A stretch of DNA of 64,000 nt from Nocardioides islandensis (GTDB taxonomy: Bacteria > Actinomycetota > Actinomycetes > Propionibacteriales > Nocardioidaceae): contig NZ_JADKPN010000021.1 in the NCBI RefSeq assembly GCF_015352455.1, positions 1 through 64,000 of the forward strand, read 5' to 3'. Positions within the stretch are counted from its first letter, which is position 1. Each line of letters starts with the position of its first letter. The translations under genes and the position numbers were made by a program. The notes below the pieces were generated by a model. It worked only from the letters and a program-made list of their open reading frames with translations, ran no database searches and was not told the origin of the DNA. Positions 1 to 7,538 of the stretch are shown here, one piece after another.

Positions 1-1
1 G

Positions 2-415
2 ATGGTGATGACCACCCTCGAGTCCCTCCGCAGCGGCGCCGGGATCGCGGAGACCTCCACCGGGGACCGGCTCACCGCCGACCAGACCCGACGGCTGGCC
101 TGCCAGGCCGGCATCATCCCCGTCGTCCTGAGCGGGAAGGGCGAGATCCTCGACCTCGGCCGCAGCAAACGCCTCTTCACCGGTCCGCAACGCAAGGCCA
201 TGGCGATCCGCGACCGTGGATGCACCGCCGACGGCTGCTCGATCCCCGCCGCGTGGTGCGAAGCCCACCACCAGCAGCCCTGGTCCCGCGGCGGGAAGAC
301 GAACCTCGCCGACGGCAAGCTCCTGTGCCCCTTCCACCACCACCGCGCCCACGACCCCGCCTGGCAGACCCACCACCATCCCAACGGATCCACGACCTTC
401 CACCGAAGGACGTGA
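2..415 (+). CDS. HNH endonuclease-domain protein (13E12/DUF222 type), C-terminal part
   Basis: The frame is open from the window edge, so the start lies upstream and only the last ~137 residues are visible. They carry a zinc-ribbon HNH fold: Cys74, Cys79, the pair His89-His90, Asn101, Cys109 and the His112-114 cluster, preceded by the RRLACQAG and FTGPQRKA segments common in actinobacterial DUF222/13E12-repeat proteins. In that family a DUF222 domain precedes the HNH domain. These proteins are multi-copy in Nocardioides-like genomes and their role is unclear; a nuclease is assumed from the motif only. The ATG at the frame start is probably an internal methionine. Confidence 0.85.
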   Translation: MVMTTLESLRSGAGIAETSTGDRLTADQTRRLACQAGIIPVVLSGKGEILDLGRSKRLFTGPQRKAMAIRDRGCTADGCSIPAAWCEAHHQQPWSRGGKTNLADGKLLCPFHHHRAHDPAWQTHHHPNGSTTFHRRT

Positions 416-430
416 TTCACCAGAACGCTC

Positions 431-459
431 TTGTATCGAATAGCCGATCGGCCTAGCCT
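431..459 (+). promoter_or_regulatory. Promoter of the tetR operon with candidate operator
   Basis: TTGTAT (431-436) and TAGCCT (454-459) are separated by exactly 17 bases, an excellent sigma-A spacing. A perfect 10-bp palindrome, GCCGATCGGC (443-452), lies between the two hexamers, where a bound TetR dimer would block polymerase. That the downstream TetR protein binds here is inference. Initiation would be near 466. Confidence 0.6.
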
Positions 460-477
460 GGCGCCGAGGTGAGGCAC

Positions 478-555
478 ATGACGCACCACGACGGCCCAGG
501 CCGCCGCCTGGTGGACGCCCGACCGCCGGGCGACCGCCGGGCGACCGTCGGATGA
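478..555 (+). CDS. Candidate 25-residue leader ORF upstream of tetR
   Basis: An ATG at 478 follows a purine-rich ribosome site (GAGGTGAGG, 466-474) and opens 25 codons, beginning MTHHDGPGRR and ending in TGA at 553-555. The stop overlaps the tetR ATG (552-554) as ATGA. tetR has no ribosome site of its own, since its upstream bases (GACCGTCGG) are not Shine-Dalgarno-like, so the short ORF probably serves to couple translation into tetR. The peptide is Arg/Gly/Pro-rich with no recognisable domain and may have no function as a product. Alternatively it is chance in a short leader. Confidence 0.4.
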   Translation: MTHHDGPGRRLVDARPPGDRRATVG

Positions 556-1175
556 GCAGCGGGACGCGCTCCTATCGCTCGCCGCGGCGCGAGCAGCAGG
601 CCGCGGAGAACCGGGCGCTGGTGCTCGCGGCCGCGACGCGGCTGTTCTCCGAGCGAGGGTGGGCCGGGAGCGGGATGCGCGACGTCGCCGAGCGGGCGGG
701 GGTGTCGGTGGAGACGGTGTACGCCGGGTTCGGGTCCAAGCCCGCCCTGTTGCTCGCGGCCATCGACGCCGGCGTCGTGGGTGACACCGAGGGCGTCCCG
801 CTGGCGGAACGGCCGGAGTTCGCCGCGCTGGGTGTGGGCGGCCTCGATGAGCGGATCGCGGCCACGGCGACCCTCCTGACTCACATCAACGAGCGGACCT
901 GGGGCCTGCGGCGGGCGCTCGTCGAGGCGGCCGCGAGCGAGCCGCAGCTCGCCGAGAAGCTGCGCGAGCTCGAGCGGAGCCGCCGCGCCAACGTCCGCTC
1001 CGGGGCCGAGCGAGTCGCGGGGCGACCACTGTCGGACGAGGTGGTCGACGGGGTGTGGGCCCTCACCGGCGCCGAGATCTACTTCCTGATGACCCAGGTC
1101 GCCGGCAGGAGCGTGCAGGAGTACCACGCCTGGCTCGCCGGCACGCTCGCTCGCCTGCTGGCGGTGACGTCGTGA
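552..1175 (+). CDS. TetR/AcrR family transcriptional regulator
   Basis: A 207-residue protein with the TetR helix-turn-helix at about residues 20-68 (NRALVLAAATRLFSERGW, then RDVAERAGVSVETVYAGFGS) and a divergent helical ligand-binding half. Its last bases overlap the next gene as GTGA, and two further genes follow with the same overlap, so it most likely controls this operon and itself. A palindrome sits inside the operon promoter at 443-452. The ligand cannot be guessed from sequence. The neighbours suggest a hydrophobic small molecule handled by an SRPBCC protein and a deazaflavin-dependent reductase. Confidence 0.92.
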   Translation: MSSGTRSYRSPRREQQAAENRALVLAAATRLFSERGWAGSGMRDVAERAGVSVETVYAGFGSKPALLLAAIDAGVVGDTEGVPLAERPEFAALGVGGLDERIAATATLLTHINERTWGLRRALVEAAASEPQLAEKLRELERSRRANVRSGAERVAGRPLSDEVVDGVWALTGAEIYFLMTQVAGRSVQEYHAWLAGTLARLLAVTS

Positions 1176-1660
1176 AGCAGGTGCAGAAGCACTCCACGGT
1201 CGAGGTCGAGGTCGACGCGGTCCCCGAGGCCGTCTGGGCGGTGGTCGCGGACGTGACCCGGGTCGGCGAGTGGAGCCACGAGTGCCGCAGCGTCGAGTGG
1301 CTGGCCGGCGCCGACGGGGCCCAAGGCGCCCGACCGGGTGCCCGGTTCCGCGGTCGCAACCGGGCGAGCATCTGGACCTGGAGCCGGACCAGCGAGGTCC
1401 TCCAGGCGGACGCCCCGCGGACGCTCGTCTGGCGGACACTGCCGACCCGGCTCTTCCCCGACAGCACCGAGTGGCGGATCGAGCTCGAGCCGTCGGGCAC
1501 GGGCACGCGGATCCGGCAGTCGTTCCACGTCGTCCGGGCGCCGTGGCTGCTCGACCGCCTGTACGCCCGGCTCATCCCCTCCCACCAGGACCGCGACGCG
1601 CGCTTGGTCGAGGACCTGCGCCGGATCGGTGAGGTCGCCCGCTCGGCGGTGTCGACATGA
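1172..1660 (+). CDS. SRPBCC (START-like) family protein
   Basis: A 162-residue protein of the SRPBCC/polyketide-cyclase-like superfamily. It opens with the typical first strand and helix (STVEVEVDAVPEAVWAVVAD followed by VTRVGEWS), continues with the strand pair around FRGRNRASIWTWSRTSEVL, and ends with the long helix near DRDARLVEDLRRIGE. Such proteins form a deep hydrophobic pocket and bind or transform lipophilic ligands; the reaction here is unknown. The GTG start at 1172 is chosen because it overlaps the tetR stop as GTGA. The frame is open further upstream, but that would run deep into tetR. The next gene overlaps at ATGA, so the three are translationally coupled. Confidence 0.88.
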   Translation: MKQVQKHSTVEVEVDAVPEAVWAVVADVTRVGEWSHECRSVEWLAGADGAQGARPGARFRGRNRASIWTWSRTSEVLQADAPRTLVWRTLPTRLFPDSTEWRIELEPSGTGTRIRQSFHVVRAPWLLDRLYARLIPSHQDRDARLVEDLRRIGEVARSAVST

Positions 1661-2085
1661 AGAAGCGCCTGACCCGCATCGGCAACCGCATGGGTGCGTG
1701 GTCGTACCGCCGGTGGGACGGACGCTTCTCGAGCGGGCGTCGCGACGTCCACGTGCTGCTGCTGACGGTGCCCGGTCGGCGTACCGGCCTGCCGCGCGAG
1801 ACCTGCGTCCGCTTCCTCGAGGTGCCCGAAGGGTTTGTGGTGTGGGGGACCGGATCAGGCTCGCAGCAGGACCCGGACTGGTTCCGCAACCTGCGGCGCG
1901 CCGACGTCGCCGCGGTGCAGGTCGGTGCCGAGCGCCTCGAGGTCCGTCCGCGCGAGCTGCTCGGCGCCGAGAGGGAAGCCGCCTGGCTCGACACCGTGCT
2001 GGCGCAGGCTCCCGAGGTGCGCCGGTACGCCGAGCGGGCCGGCCGGACCATCCCGGTCGCCGTGCTGCGACCCGTGGCGGGCTGA
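1657..2085 (+). CDS. Nitroreductase family deazaflavin (F420)-dependent oxidoreductase
   Basis: A 142-residue protein resembling the Ddn/DUF385 family of small split-barrel enzymes that use reduced coenzyme F420 (Ddn of M. tuberculosis activates pretomanid). Supporting segments are VLLLTVPGRRTGLPRETCVR (about residues 33-52), followed by the strand FVVWGTGSGSQQDPDWFRNL. The latter is the conserved GGxxxxPxWxxNL region that contacts the cofactor. The length fits the family. It is the last gene of the tetR-SRPBCC operon, overlapping the previous stop by four bases. The substrate is unknown; quinones, fatty acids or xenobiotics are all possible for this family. Confidence 0.88.
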   Translation: MKKRLTRIGNRMGAWSYRRWDGRFSSGRRDVHVLLLTVPGRRTGLPRETCVRFLEVPEGFVVWGTGSGSQQDPDWFRNLRRADVAAVQVGAERLEVRPRELLGAEREAAWLDTVLAQAPEVRRYAERAGRTIPVAVLRPVAG

Positions 2086-2088
2086 GCC

Positions 2089-3138
2089 TCAGGCCAGCGA
2101 CTCCGCGAGCAGCCGCAGCGTCGCCTCGCGGGCGGGGGAGCGGTCGGCCGGCGTACCCGCGTGCGCGCCGGCGACGGGGTGCAGCATGACCTCGTCCACG
2201 TCGTAGGTCTCGGCGAGCTCGCGTACCTGCTTGGCCGCGGAGTCCGGCGTGCCGACGACCCAGCGGCCGAGCATGGCGTGGGCGAGCGACTGGTGCTGCT
2301 CGGGCAGGCCGCGGGCCTCCGCGTCCTCGACGAGCGACTGCGCGGAGAGCGGCTGACCGGTGCGCAGGGCGACCATCGCCAGCAGGTTGGGGAGCGACAA
2401 GCGATCGGCGTCGTCCTGCGTGTCCGCGACGACGGCGTTCACGGTGAGGAACGTGCGCGGCTCGGGGTGCGCCTCGGACGGCTGGTACGTCTCCCGGTAC
2501 AGCGTCAGCGCCTCCGCCGTGCCCTGCCCCGAGAAGTGGTGGGCGAACACGAACGGCAGGCCCTTGTCGGCCGCCAGCCGCGCCGAGAAGTCCGACGACC
2601 CGAGCAGCCACACGGTTGCCGTGCCGACCGCGTGCGGCGTCGCGTTGAGGGCGTGCAGCCGGCCGCCGACGTCGAGGCCGGCGCCGCCCGGCGACATCAT
2701 CGTGATGATGTTGTCGACGTACGTCGGGAAGTGCTCCGCCGCGTCCGCCTCGACACCGCCGCCGCCGTGACGCAGTGCCCAGGCGGTCACCGGGTCCGTG
2801 CCGGGCGCGCGGCCCAGTCCGAGGTCGATGCGGCCGGGGTGCGCGGCCTCGAGGAGCGCGAACTGCTCGGCGACCACGAGTGGCGCGTGGTTGGGCAGCA
2901 TCACGCCGCCCGAGCCGACGCGGATGCGCTCGGTGGCCGCGGCGACCATCGCGATCAGCACCGGCGGGTTGGTCGCGGCGACGGCCGGCATGTTGTGGTG
3001 CTCCGCCAGCCAGTACCTGCGGAACCCGAGCTCGTCGGCCACCCGCGCGAGGCTCCGCGTCGCGGCCAGGGCGTCGGAGGTCGTCTGGTCGGACCGGACG
3101 GGGACGAGGTCGAGCACGGACAGAGCGGGAGACGTCAC
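2089..3138 (-). CDS. LLM class flavin-dependent oxidoreductase (MsnO8-like)
   Basis: A 349-residue bacterial-luciferase-like TIM-barrel protein. Family signatures are RRYWLAEHHNMPAVAATNPP near residues 40-60, IRVGSGGVMLPNHAPLVVAE near 92-111, and RIDLGLGRAPGTD. These fit the one-component LLM monooxygenase subgroup often annotated MsnO8. It would use FMNH2 (or F420H2 in related lineages) to oxidise or reduce a small organic substrate that the sequence does not reveal. The GTG start lies 7 bases after the stop of the preceding GGCT-like gene, which itself overlaps argS, so it is probably the last gene of that operon. Confidence 0.92.
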   Translation of the reverse strand: MTSPALSVLDLVPVRSDQTTSDALAATRSLARVADELGFRRYWLAEHHNMPAVAATNPPVLIAMVAAATERIRVGSGGVMLPNHAPLVVAEQFALLEAAHPGRIDLGLGRAPGTDPVTAWALRHGGGGVEADAAEHFPTYVDNIITMMSPGGAGLDVGGRLHALNATPHAVGTATVWLLGSSDFSARLAADKGLPFVFAHHFSGQGTAEALTLYRETYQPSEAHPEPRTFLTVNAVVADTQDDADRLSLPNLLAMVALRTGQPLSAQSLVEDAEARGLPEQHQSLAHAMLGRWVVGTPDSAAKQVRELAETYDVDEVMLHPVAGAHAGTPADRSPAREATLRLLAESLA

Positions 3139-3145
3139 GACGGGC

Positions 3146-3685
3146 TCAACCCCGGTGCGCCGCCGGGTGTTCCAGCGCCGCGATCGTCGCGCGGTCCCAC
3201 AGCAGGTCGACGCCGGGCGCGGCGAGCAGGTACTCGACCGCCGCGCCGTGCGCCAGCACGCCGTCGGCCAGCCCGTGCAGGATCGTGCCGAGGTACGCCG
3301 CGCTGGGCGCGGCCGTCTCGAGCGGCTCGGAGCGGGTGAACGCGACCACGGGGAGCCCCTCGTGCTCGGCGACCACCGACTGCGCGTCGTACCGCGTCTC
3401 CTCGGCCGCGACGTCGGCGAGCTGCCCCTCGGTGAGCAGGTACGCGCGGCCGTGCACCTGCGACGAGCCGTCCGGGTCGAGGAACGCCATGCCGCCGCCC
3501 CAGACCGTGGACTCGCCGGCGAACGTCAGCCGGCCCGGCACCCGGAGCGCGACGGTGGCTCGCGGGGGAGTGCGGTCGCGGCAGCCGGCGTACGAGCGGC
3601 GGGCGCCGGGCGGCGTGCCGCCCTCGACGTAGCAGGCGAACCGGGCCCGGGAGAGGTTCGAGCCGTAGCCGAGGTACCAGATCAC
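3146..3685 (-). CDS. Gamma-glutamylcyclotransferase-like protein
   Basis: A 179-residue protein starting with VIWYLGYGSNLSRARF, the YGSN motif of the GGCT/AIG2 fold that binds the gamma-glutamyl group. The rest (PGRLTFAGESTVWGGGMAFL, then VHGRAYLLTEGQL) also fits. Proteins of this exact type are often mislabelled 'histone deacetylase' in databases. The GTG start at 3685 overlaps the argS stop as GTGA, which fixes the start; the frame is open further upstream but antisense-like there. Function may be glutathione-like thiol or gamma-glutamyl peptide turnover, but the substrate is not known for this subgroup. Confidence 0.8.
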   Translation of the reverse strand: MIWYLGYGSNLSRARFACYVEGGTPPGARRSYAGCRDRTPPRATVALRVPGRLTFAGESTVWGGGMAFLDPDGSSQVHGRAYLLTEGQLADVAAEETRYDAQSVVAEHEGLPVVAFTRSEPLETAAPSAAYLGTILHGLADGVLAHGAAVEYLLAAPGVDLLWDRATIAALEHPAAHRG

Positions 3686-5418
3686 ATCTGCTGGGGCCGT
3701 GCGATCCCGAGGAGGTCGAGGCCCTGGTCGAGGACGGCGAGGGTGGCCTTGCACAGCGCGAGCCGCGACGCGCGCGCCTCCGTGTCGGCCTTGAGCACCG
3801 GGCACTGCTCGTAGAACGCCGAGAACTGCTGCGCGAGCTCGAACAGGTAGCCGCACAGGCGGTGCGGCTCGAGCTGGTCGCCGACGTGGACGACGACGTC
3901 GCCGAAGTCGAGGAGGGCCAGCGCGAGCGCGCGCTCGGCCGGCTCGGTGATCACCAGGGGCGCGTCGGCCTGCCCGGACAGCTGATCCGGGTCGAGGCCG
4001 GCCGACCGGAAGATCGAGCGGATCCGGGCCGCGGCGTACTGGAGGTAGGGCCCGGTGTTGCCGGTGAGCGAGACCATCCGGTCGAGGTCGAAGACGTAGT
4101 CGCTGTCGTGGGCGACCGAGAGGTCGGCGTACTTGATCGCGCCGATGCCCACCTGGGGGGCGATGGCCGCGCGCACGCTCTCGTCGAGGTCCGGTCGCGC
4201 CTCGTCGACCACGGCCCGTGCCGTCGACACGGCCTCCTCGAGCAGGTCCATCAGCTTGAGCGGCTTGCCGGAGCGGGTGCGCAGGAGCTTGCGGTCCTCG
4301 CCGAGGACGCTGCCGATCTGCACGTGCACGACCTCGACGTCGTCGGTGAGCCAGCCGGCCTTGCGCGCGGTGTCCCAGACCATGTTGAGGTGCAGCGCCT
4401 GGGTGACGCCGATGACGTAGAGGATCCGGTCGGCCTTCATGTCCCGGACGCGGCGGCGGATGGTGGCGAGGTCGGTGGTCGCGTAGCCGTAGCCGCCGTC
4501 GGACTTGCGGATGATCAGCGGGACCGGCTTGCCCTCGCGGCCGGTGTACCCGTCGAGGAACACGCACAGCGCCCCATCGCTGATCGTGGCGATGCCCTGC
4601 GCCTCGAGCTCGTCGCAGATGCCCGCGAGCTCGTCGTTGTACGTCGACTCGCCCGCCAGGTCCGCGTCGGTGAGCGTGACGCCGAGGGTGTCGTAGATGC
4701 GGTTGAAGTACTGCTTCGACAGGTCGACGAGCTCGTGCCAGTGACGCAGCGTGTCCTCGTCCCCGCCCTGCAGCTTGACCACGCGCGACCGTGCCCGCGT
4801 CGCGAACTCGGGGTCGCTCTGGAACTCCGCGTTCGCGGCCGCGTAGAAGGCGTTCGGGTCGGTGACCATCAGCTGGGCGTCGGGGGAGTCCTCGCCGACG
4901 TCCAGCAGGTGCTCGATGAGCATCCCGAACATCGTGCCCCAGTCGCCGACGTGGTTCTGCCGGATCACGTGGTGGCCGAGGTGCTCGAGCGTGCGAACGA
5001 GCGCATCGCCGACCACGGTCGTGCGCAGGTGGCCGACGTGCATCTCCTTGGCGACGTTGGGGGCCGAGTAGTCGACGGGGATCGTCAACGGTGACTGGAG
5101 AGGTACGCCGAGGCGGTCGTCGAAGCCGTCCACCTGGGCGCCGATCCACGCGCTGCTCAGCCGGACGTTCACGAACCCCGGTCCGCTGATCTCCGGCGGC
5201 TCCGCGATCCCGGTGAGGTCGAGGGCGTCCACGATCTTCTGCGCGACGGCGCGCGGGTTCTCGCCGAGCCGCTTGGCCAGCGCCAGCGCGGCGTTCGCCT
5301 GGAAGTCCGCGAACTGGCTCGGCCTGATGACCGGGTCGGCATCGGCGTACCCGTCCCCGAACGCCTTCGCGAGCGCAGCCTGGAAGCGTTCGGTCAGGAC
5401 GTGGACGGGGCTGGGCAC
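3682..5418 (-). CDS. argS: Arginyl-tRNA synthetase
   Basis: A 578-residue class I aminoacyl-tRNA synthetase that attaches arginine to tRNA-Arg. The N-terminal additional domain (about residues 1-100) is followed by the HIGH box as HVGH at 127-130 within APNVAKEMHVGHLRTTVVGD. The catalytic domain follows, with a KMSKS-region equivalent around EDRKLLRTRSGKP, and then the DALR anticodon-binding domain with TGPYLQYAAARIRS. Length is normal. A TAGCCT hexamer six bases before the GTG start implies a leaderless transcript. The next two minus-strand genes overlap or abut it, so they are likely co-transcribed. Confidence 0.98.
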   Translation of the reverse strand: MPSPVHVLTERFQAALAKAFGDGYADADPVIRPSQFADFQANAALALAKRLGENPRAVAQKIVDALDLTGIAEPPEISGPGFVNVRLSSAWIGAQVDGFDDRLGVPLQSPLTIPVDYSAPNVAKEMHVGHLRTTVVGDALVRTLEHLGHHVIRQNHVGDWGTMFGMLIEHLLDVGEDSPDAQLMVTDPNAFYAAANAEFQSDPEFATRARSRVVKLQGGDEDTLRHWHELVDLSKQYFNRIYDTLGVTLTDADLAGESTYNDELAGICDELEAQGIATISDGALCVFLDGYTGREGKPVPLIIRKSDGGYGYATTDLATIRRRVRDMKADRILYVIGVTQALHLNMVWDTARKAGWLTDDVEVVHVQIGSVLGEDRKLLRTRSGKPLKLMDLLEEAVSTARAVVDEARPDLDESVRAAIAPQVGIGAIKYADLSVAHDSDYVFDLDRMVSLTGNTGPYLQYAAARIRSIFRSAGLDPDQLSGQADAPLVITEPAERALALALLDFGDVVVHVGDQLEPHRLCGYLFELAQQFSAFYEQCPVLKADTEARASRLALCKATLAVLDQGLDLLGIARPQQM

Positions 5419-5424
5419 CCGTTC

Positions 5425-5430
5425 AGGCTA
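5425..5430 (-). promoter_or_regulatory. Leaderless -10 box of argS
   Basis: On the minus strand TAGCCT is followed by six bases (GAACGG) and the GTG start at 5418. No Shine-Dalgarno is present, so transcription probably begins at the start codon. Confidence 0.55.
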
Positions 5431-5442
5431 TCGAGGGCCCGT

Positions 5443-5586
5443 TCATGCTGGTCGAGCCGGGCGAGCCCCTGGGCGAGCCCGTGTCGAGACCGCCGACACC
5501 GTCACCGGGTCTCGACACCGCGCTTTGGTGGTCGAGCCGCGCGAGGGACGAGCGCGAGTCGAGACCTCGCGGGCTCGACCAGCATG
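5443..5586. repeat. 144-bp inverted-repeat element with internal dispersed units
   Basis: The ends are a perfect 15-bp terminal inverted repeat: CATGCTGGTCGAGCC at 5444-5458 and its complement ending at 5586. Inside are a second inverted pair (GTGTCGAGACC near 5479 and GGTCTCGACAC near 5508) and a unit reading GGTCGAGCCGCGCGAGGGAC near 5530. That unit recurs in opposite orientation near 16632-16671. There is no open frame. It looks like a non-coding REP- or MITE-like element between argS and gabT. Confidence 0.7.
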
Positions 5587-5589
5587 GCC

Positions 5590-6933
5590 TCACGCCGTCG
5601 CGGCGAACCCCTCCGCGACGACGTCGAACGCCTCGTCGAGCAGGGAGTCGGAGATGGCCAGCGGGGGCAGGAACCGGAAGACGTTGCCCCAGGTGCCGCA
5701 GGTCAGCGTGACGACGCCGTTCTTGTGGCAGTACGCCGACACGGCGGCCGCGCGGACGGGGTCCGGCTCCTTGGTGCCCGGCGTGCACAGCTCGATGGCC
5801 TGCATCGCGCCGCGGCCGCGGACGTCCGCGATCACCGGGTGCTCGGCGGCGAGCTTCTCGAGGCGGCCGCGGATCAGGGTGCCGATCTCGAGCGCGCGGG
5901 CGTCGAGGGCGTGCTCCTTCATCTCCGCGATCGAGCCGAGGGCGGCGGCGCAGGCGACCGGGTTGCCGCCGTAGGTGCCGCCGAGGCCGCCGACGTGCAC
6001 GGCGTCCATGATCTCGGCGCGGCCGGTGACACCGGCCAGCGGCAGGCCGCCGGCGATGCCCTTGGCGGTGGTGACCAGGTCGGGCACGACACCCTCGTGG
6101 TCGACGGCGAACCACGAGCCGGTCCGGCAGAAGCCCGACTGGATCTCGTCGGCGATGAAGACGATGCCGTTCTCGGACGCCCACGCGGAGAGGGCCGGCA
6201 GGAACCCCGGCGCCGGCTCGATGAACCCGCCCTCGCCGAGGATCGGCTCGATGGCGACGCACGCGAGGTTGGCCACGCCGACCTGCTTGTCCAGGGTGTC
6301 GATCGCGCGAGCGGCCGCCTCCTCACCGGAGAGTCCGTCGCGGAACGGGTAGGACATCGGGGCCCGGTAGACCTCGGAGGCGAACGGGCCGAAGCCGTGC
6401 TTGTACGGCATGTTCTTGGCCGTCATCGCCATCGTGAGGTTCGTGCGGCCGTGGTAGGCGTGGTCGAAGACGCCGACGGCGTCCCGGCCGGTCGCGACCC
6501 GGGCGATCTTGACGGCGTTCTCGACCGCCTCGGCGCCGGAGTTGAAGAGCGCGCTCTTCTTCGCGTGCGAGCCCGGGGTCAGCTCGGCCAGCGCCTCGCA
6601 GACCTCGACGTAGCCGGCGTACGGCGTGACCATGAAGCAGGTGTGGGTGAACGCCGCCACCTGGTCCTGGACGTTGCGCACGACGGCCGGGGCCGCGTTG
6701 CCGACCGAGACCACCGCGATGCCCGAACCGAGGTCGATGAGCGAGTTGCCGTCGGCGTCGAGCAGCACCCCGCCGCCCGCGGCCTCGATGAACACCGGCA
6801 GAGTGGTGCCGACCCCGTCGGCCACCGCCGCCTTCTTGCGGGCCAGCAGCTCGGTCGAGCGCGGTCCGGGGATGTCGGTGACGAGGCGGCGTTCCTGGGG
6901 CAGCGCCGGGCCGCCCACGAGGGTCTGGGTCAT
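5590..6933 (-). CDS. gabT: 4-aminobutyrate (GABA) aminotransferase, class III
   Basis: A 447-residue PLP enzyme of the class III aminotransferases, most like GabT, which moves the amino group of GABA to 2-oxoglutarate to give succinate semialdehyde. Seen in sequence: the phosphate-binding NSGAEAVENA (131-140), the Asp262-Glu263 pair of IADEIQSGF that contacts the pyridine ring, and Lys291 in TTAKGIAGGLPLAG as the Schiff-base lysine. Length is usual. No succinate-semialdehyde dehydrogenase gene is adjacent, so 5-aminovalerate or another omega-amino acid is also possible. TACATT lies 7 bases before the ATG (leaderless promoter). Confidence 0.93.
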   Translation of the reverse strand: MTQTLVGGPALPQERRLVTDIPGPRSTELLARKKAAVADGVGTTLPVFIEAAGGGVLLDADGNSLIDLGSGIAVVSVGNAAPAVVRNVQDQVAAFTHTCFMVTPYAGYVEVCEALAELTPGSHAKKSALFNSGAEAVENAVKIARVATGRDAVGVFDHAYHGRTNLTMAMTAKNMPYKHGFGPFASEVYRAPMSYPFRDGLSGEEAAARAIDTLDKQVGVANLACVAIEPILGEGGFIEPAPGFLPALSAWASENGIVFIADEIQSGFCRTGSWFAVDHEGVVPDLVTTAKGIAGGLPLAGVTGRAEIMDAVHVGGLGGTYGGNPVACAAALGSIAEMKEHALDARALEIGTLIRGRLEKLAAEHPVIADVRGRGAMQAIELCTPGTKEPDPVRAAAVSAYCHKNGVVTLTCGTWGNVFRFLPPLAISDSLLDEAFDVVAEGFAATA

Positions 6934-6940
6934 GCGAGCA

Positions 6941-6946
6941 AATGTA
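6941..6946 (-). promoter_or_regulatory. Leaderless -10 box of gabT
   Basis: Minus strand TACATT, seven bases, then ATG at 6933. No ribosome-binding site is visible. Confidence 0.5.
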
Positions 6947-6998
6947 GGGAATCCGTCGCTCCGGTGCCAGAGGACTGCGGAAAGGGAAGGTGTAGACC

Positions 6999-7538
6999 GT
7001 GGAAATCGACTGGATCCACCGTCCGGACACCCTGAATGTGTGCTTCAACGCACTCGACCGGCACGTCATCCACGGCCGGGCCGACGCCGTCGCGCTCCGT
7101 CCCGACGGCGAGCGGCCGACGACGTTCGCGCGGCTGCTCGAGGAGGTCGCCGCGTTCGGGGGCGTGCTGCGGGCCTTCGGCGTGGGCGTGGGTGACCGCG
7201 TGAGAAGCGGCCTGACCGGCCGGGACGGGCTGGTCGTCCTGCTGGCGTGCCTGCGGGTCGGGGCGACGTTCGTCCGCGACGACTCCGCGGCCGTCGCGAT
7301 GCCGGGCGGAGGGGTCGTGCGCCGCGGCGGGCAGGGCGACGAGCTCGACTGGGACGTCGTGCTGCGCGCCGGGCGGACCGACCCGGCGCCCTGCGCCGAG
7401 GTACGCGCGGACGCGCCGGCCATCGAGGCCGACGGCCGCACGGTCAGCACGGGAGAGCTCCTGGAGAGCAGCACCGGCTGGCCGTACGACGCCCTTGCCA
7501 GGCTGCTGGCGGGCGAGCCGGTCACAATGGCGCCGTGA
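6999..7538 (+). CDS. Truncated AMP-binding (acyl-CoA synthetase-like) protein
   Basis: A 179-residue protein whose first ~95 residues match the N-terminus of propionyl/acetyl-CoA synthetases: LNVCFNALDRHVIHGRADAV, the TTFARLLEEVAAFGGVLRAF segment, GVGVGDRV, and LLACLRVGATF. All later AMP-binding motifs are missing, including the Ser/Gly-rich ATP loop, the adenylate-binding core and the catalytic lysine. It therefore cannot be a working ligase. It is either a remnant or a reused N-terminal domain; the intact frame, a plausible GGGAAGG ribosome site and tight coupling to dxr (stop overlaps the dxr GTG) argue for a retained gene. Function unknown. Confidence 0.65.
   Translation: MEIDWIHRPDTLNVCFNALDRHVIHGRADAVALRPDGERPTTFARLLEEVAAFGGVLRAFGVGVGDRVRSGLTGRDGLVVLLACLRVGATFVRDDSAAVAMPGGGVVRRGGQGDELDWDVVLRAGRTDPAPCAEVRADAPAIEADGRTVSTGELLESSTGWPYDALARLLAGEPVTMAP

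Noticed and set aside
5419..5589. A short ORF reading through the inverted-repeat element
   Set aside because: Frames here are antisense extensions of gabT or argS with no ribosome site; the inverted repeats explain the sequence better.
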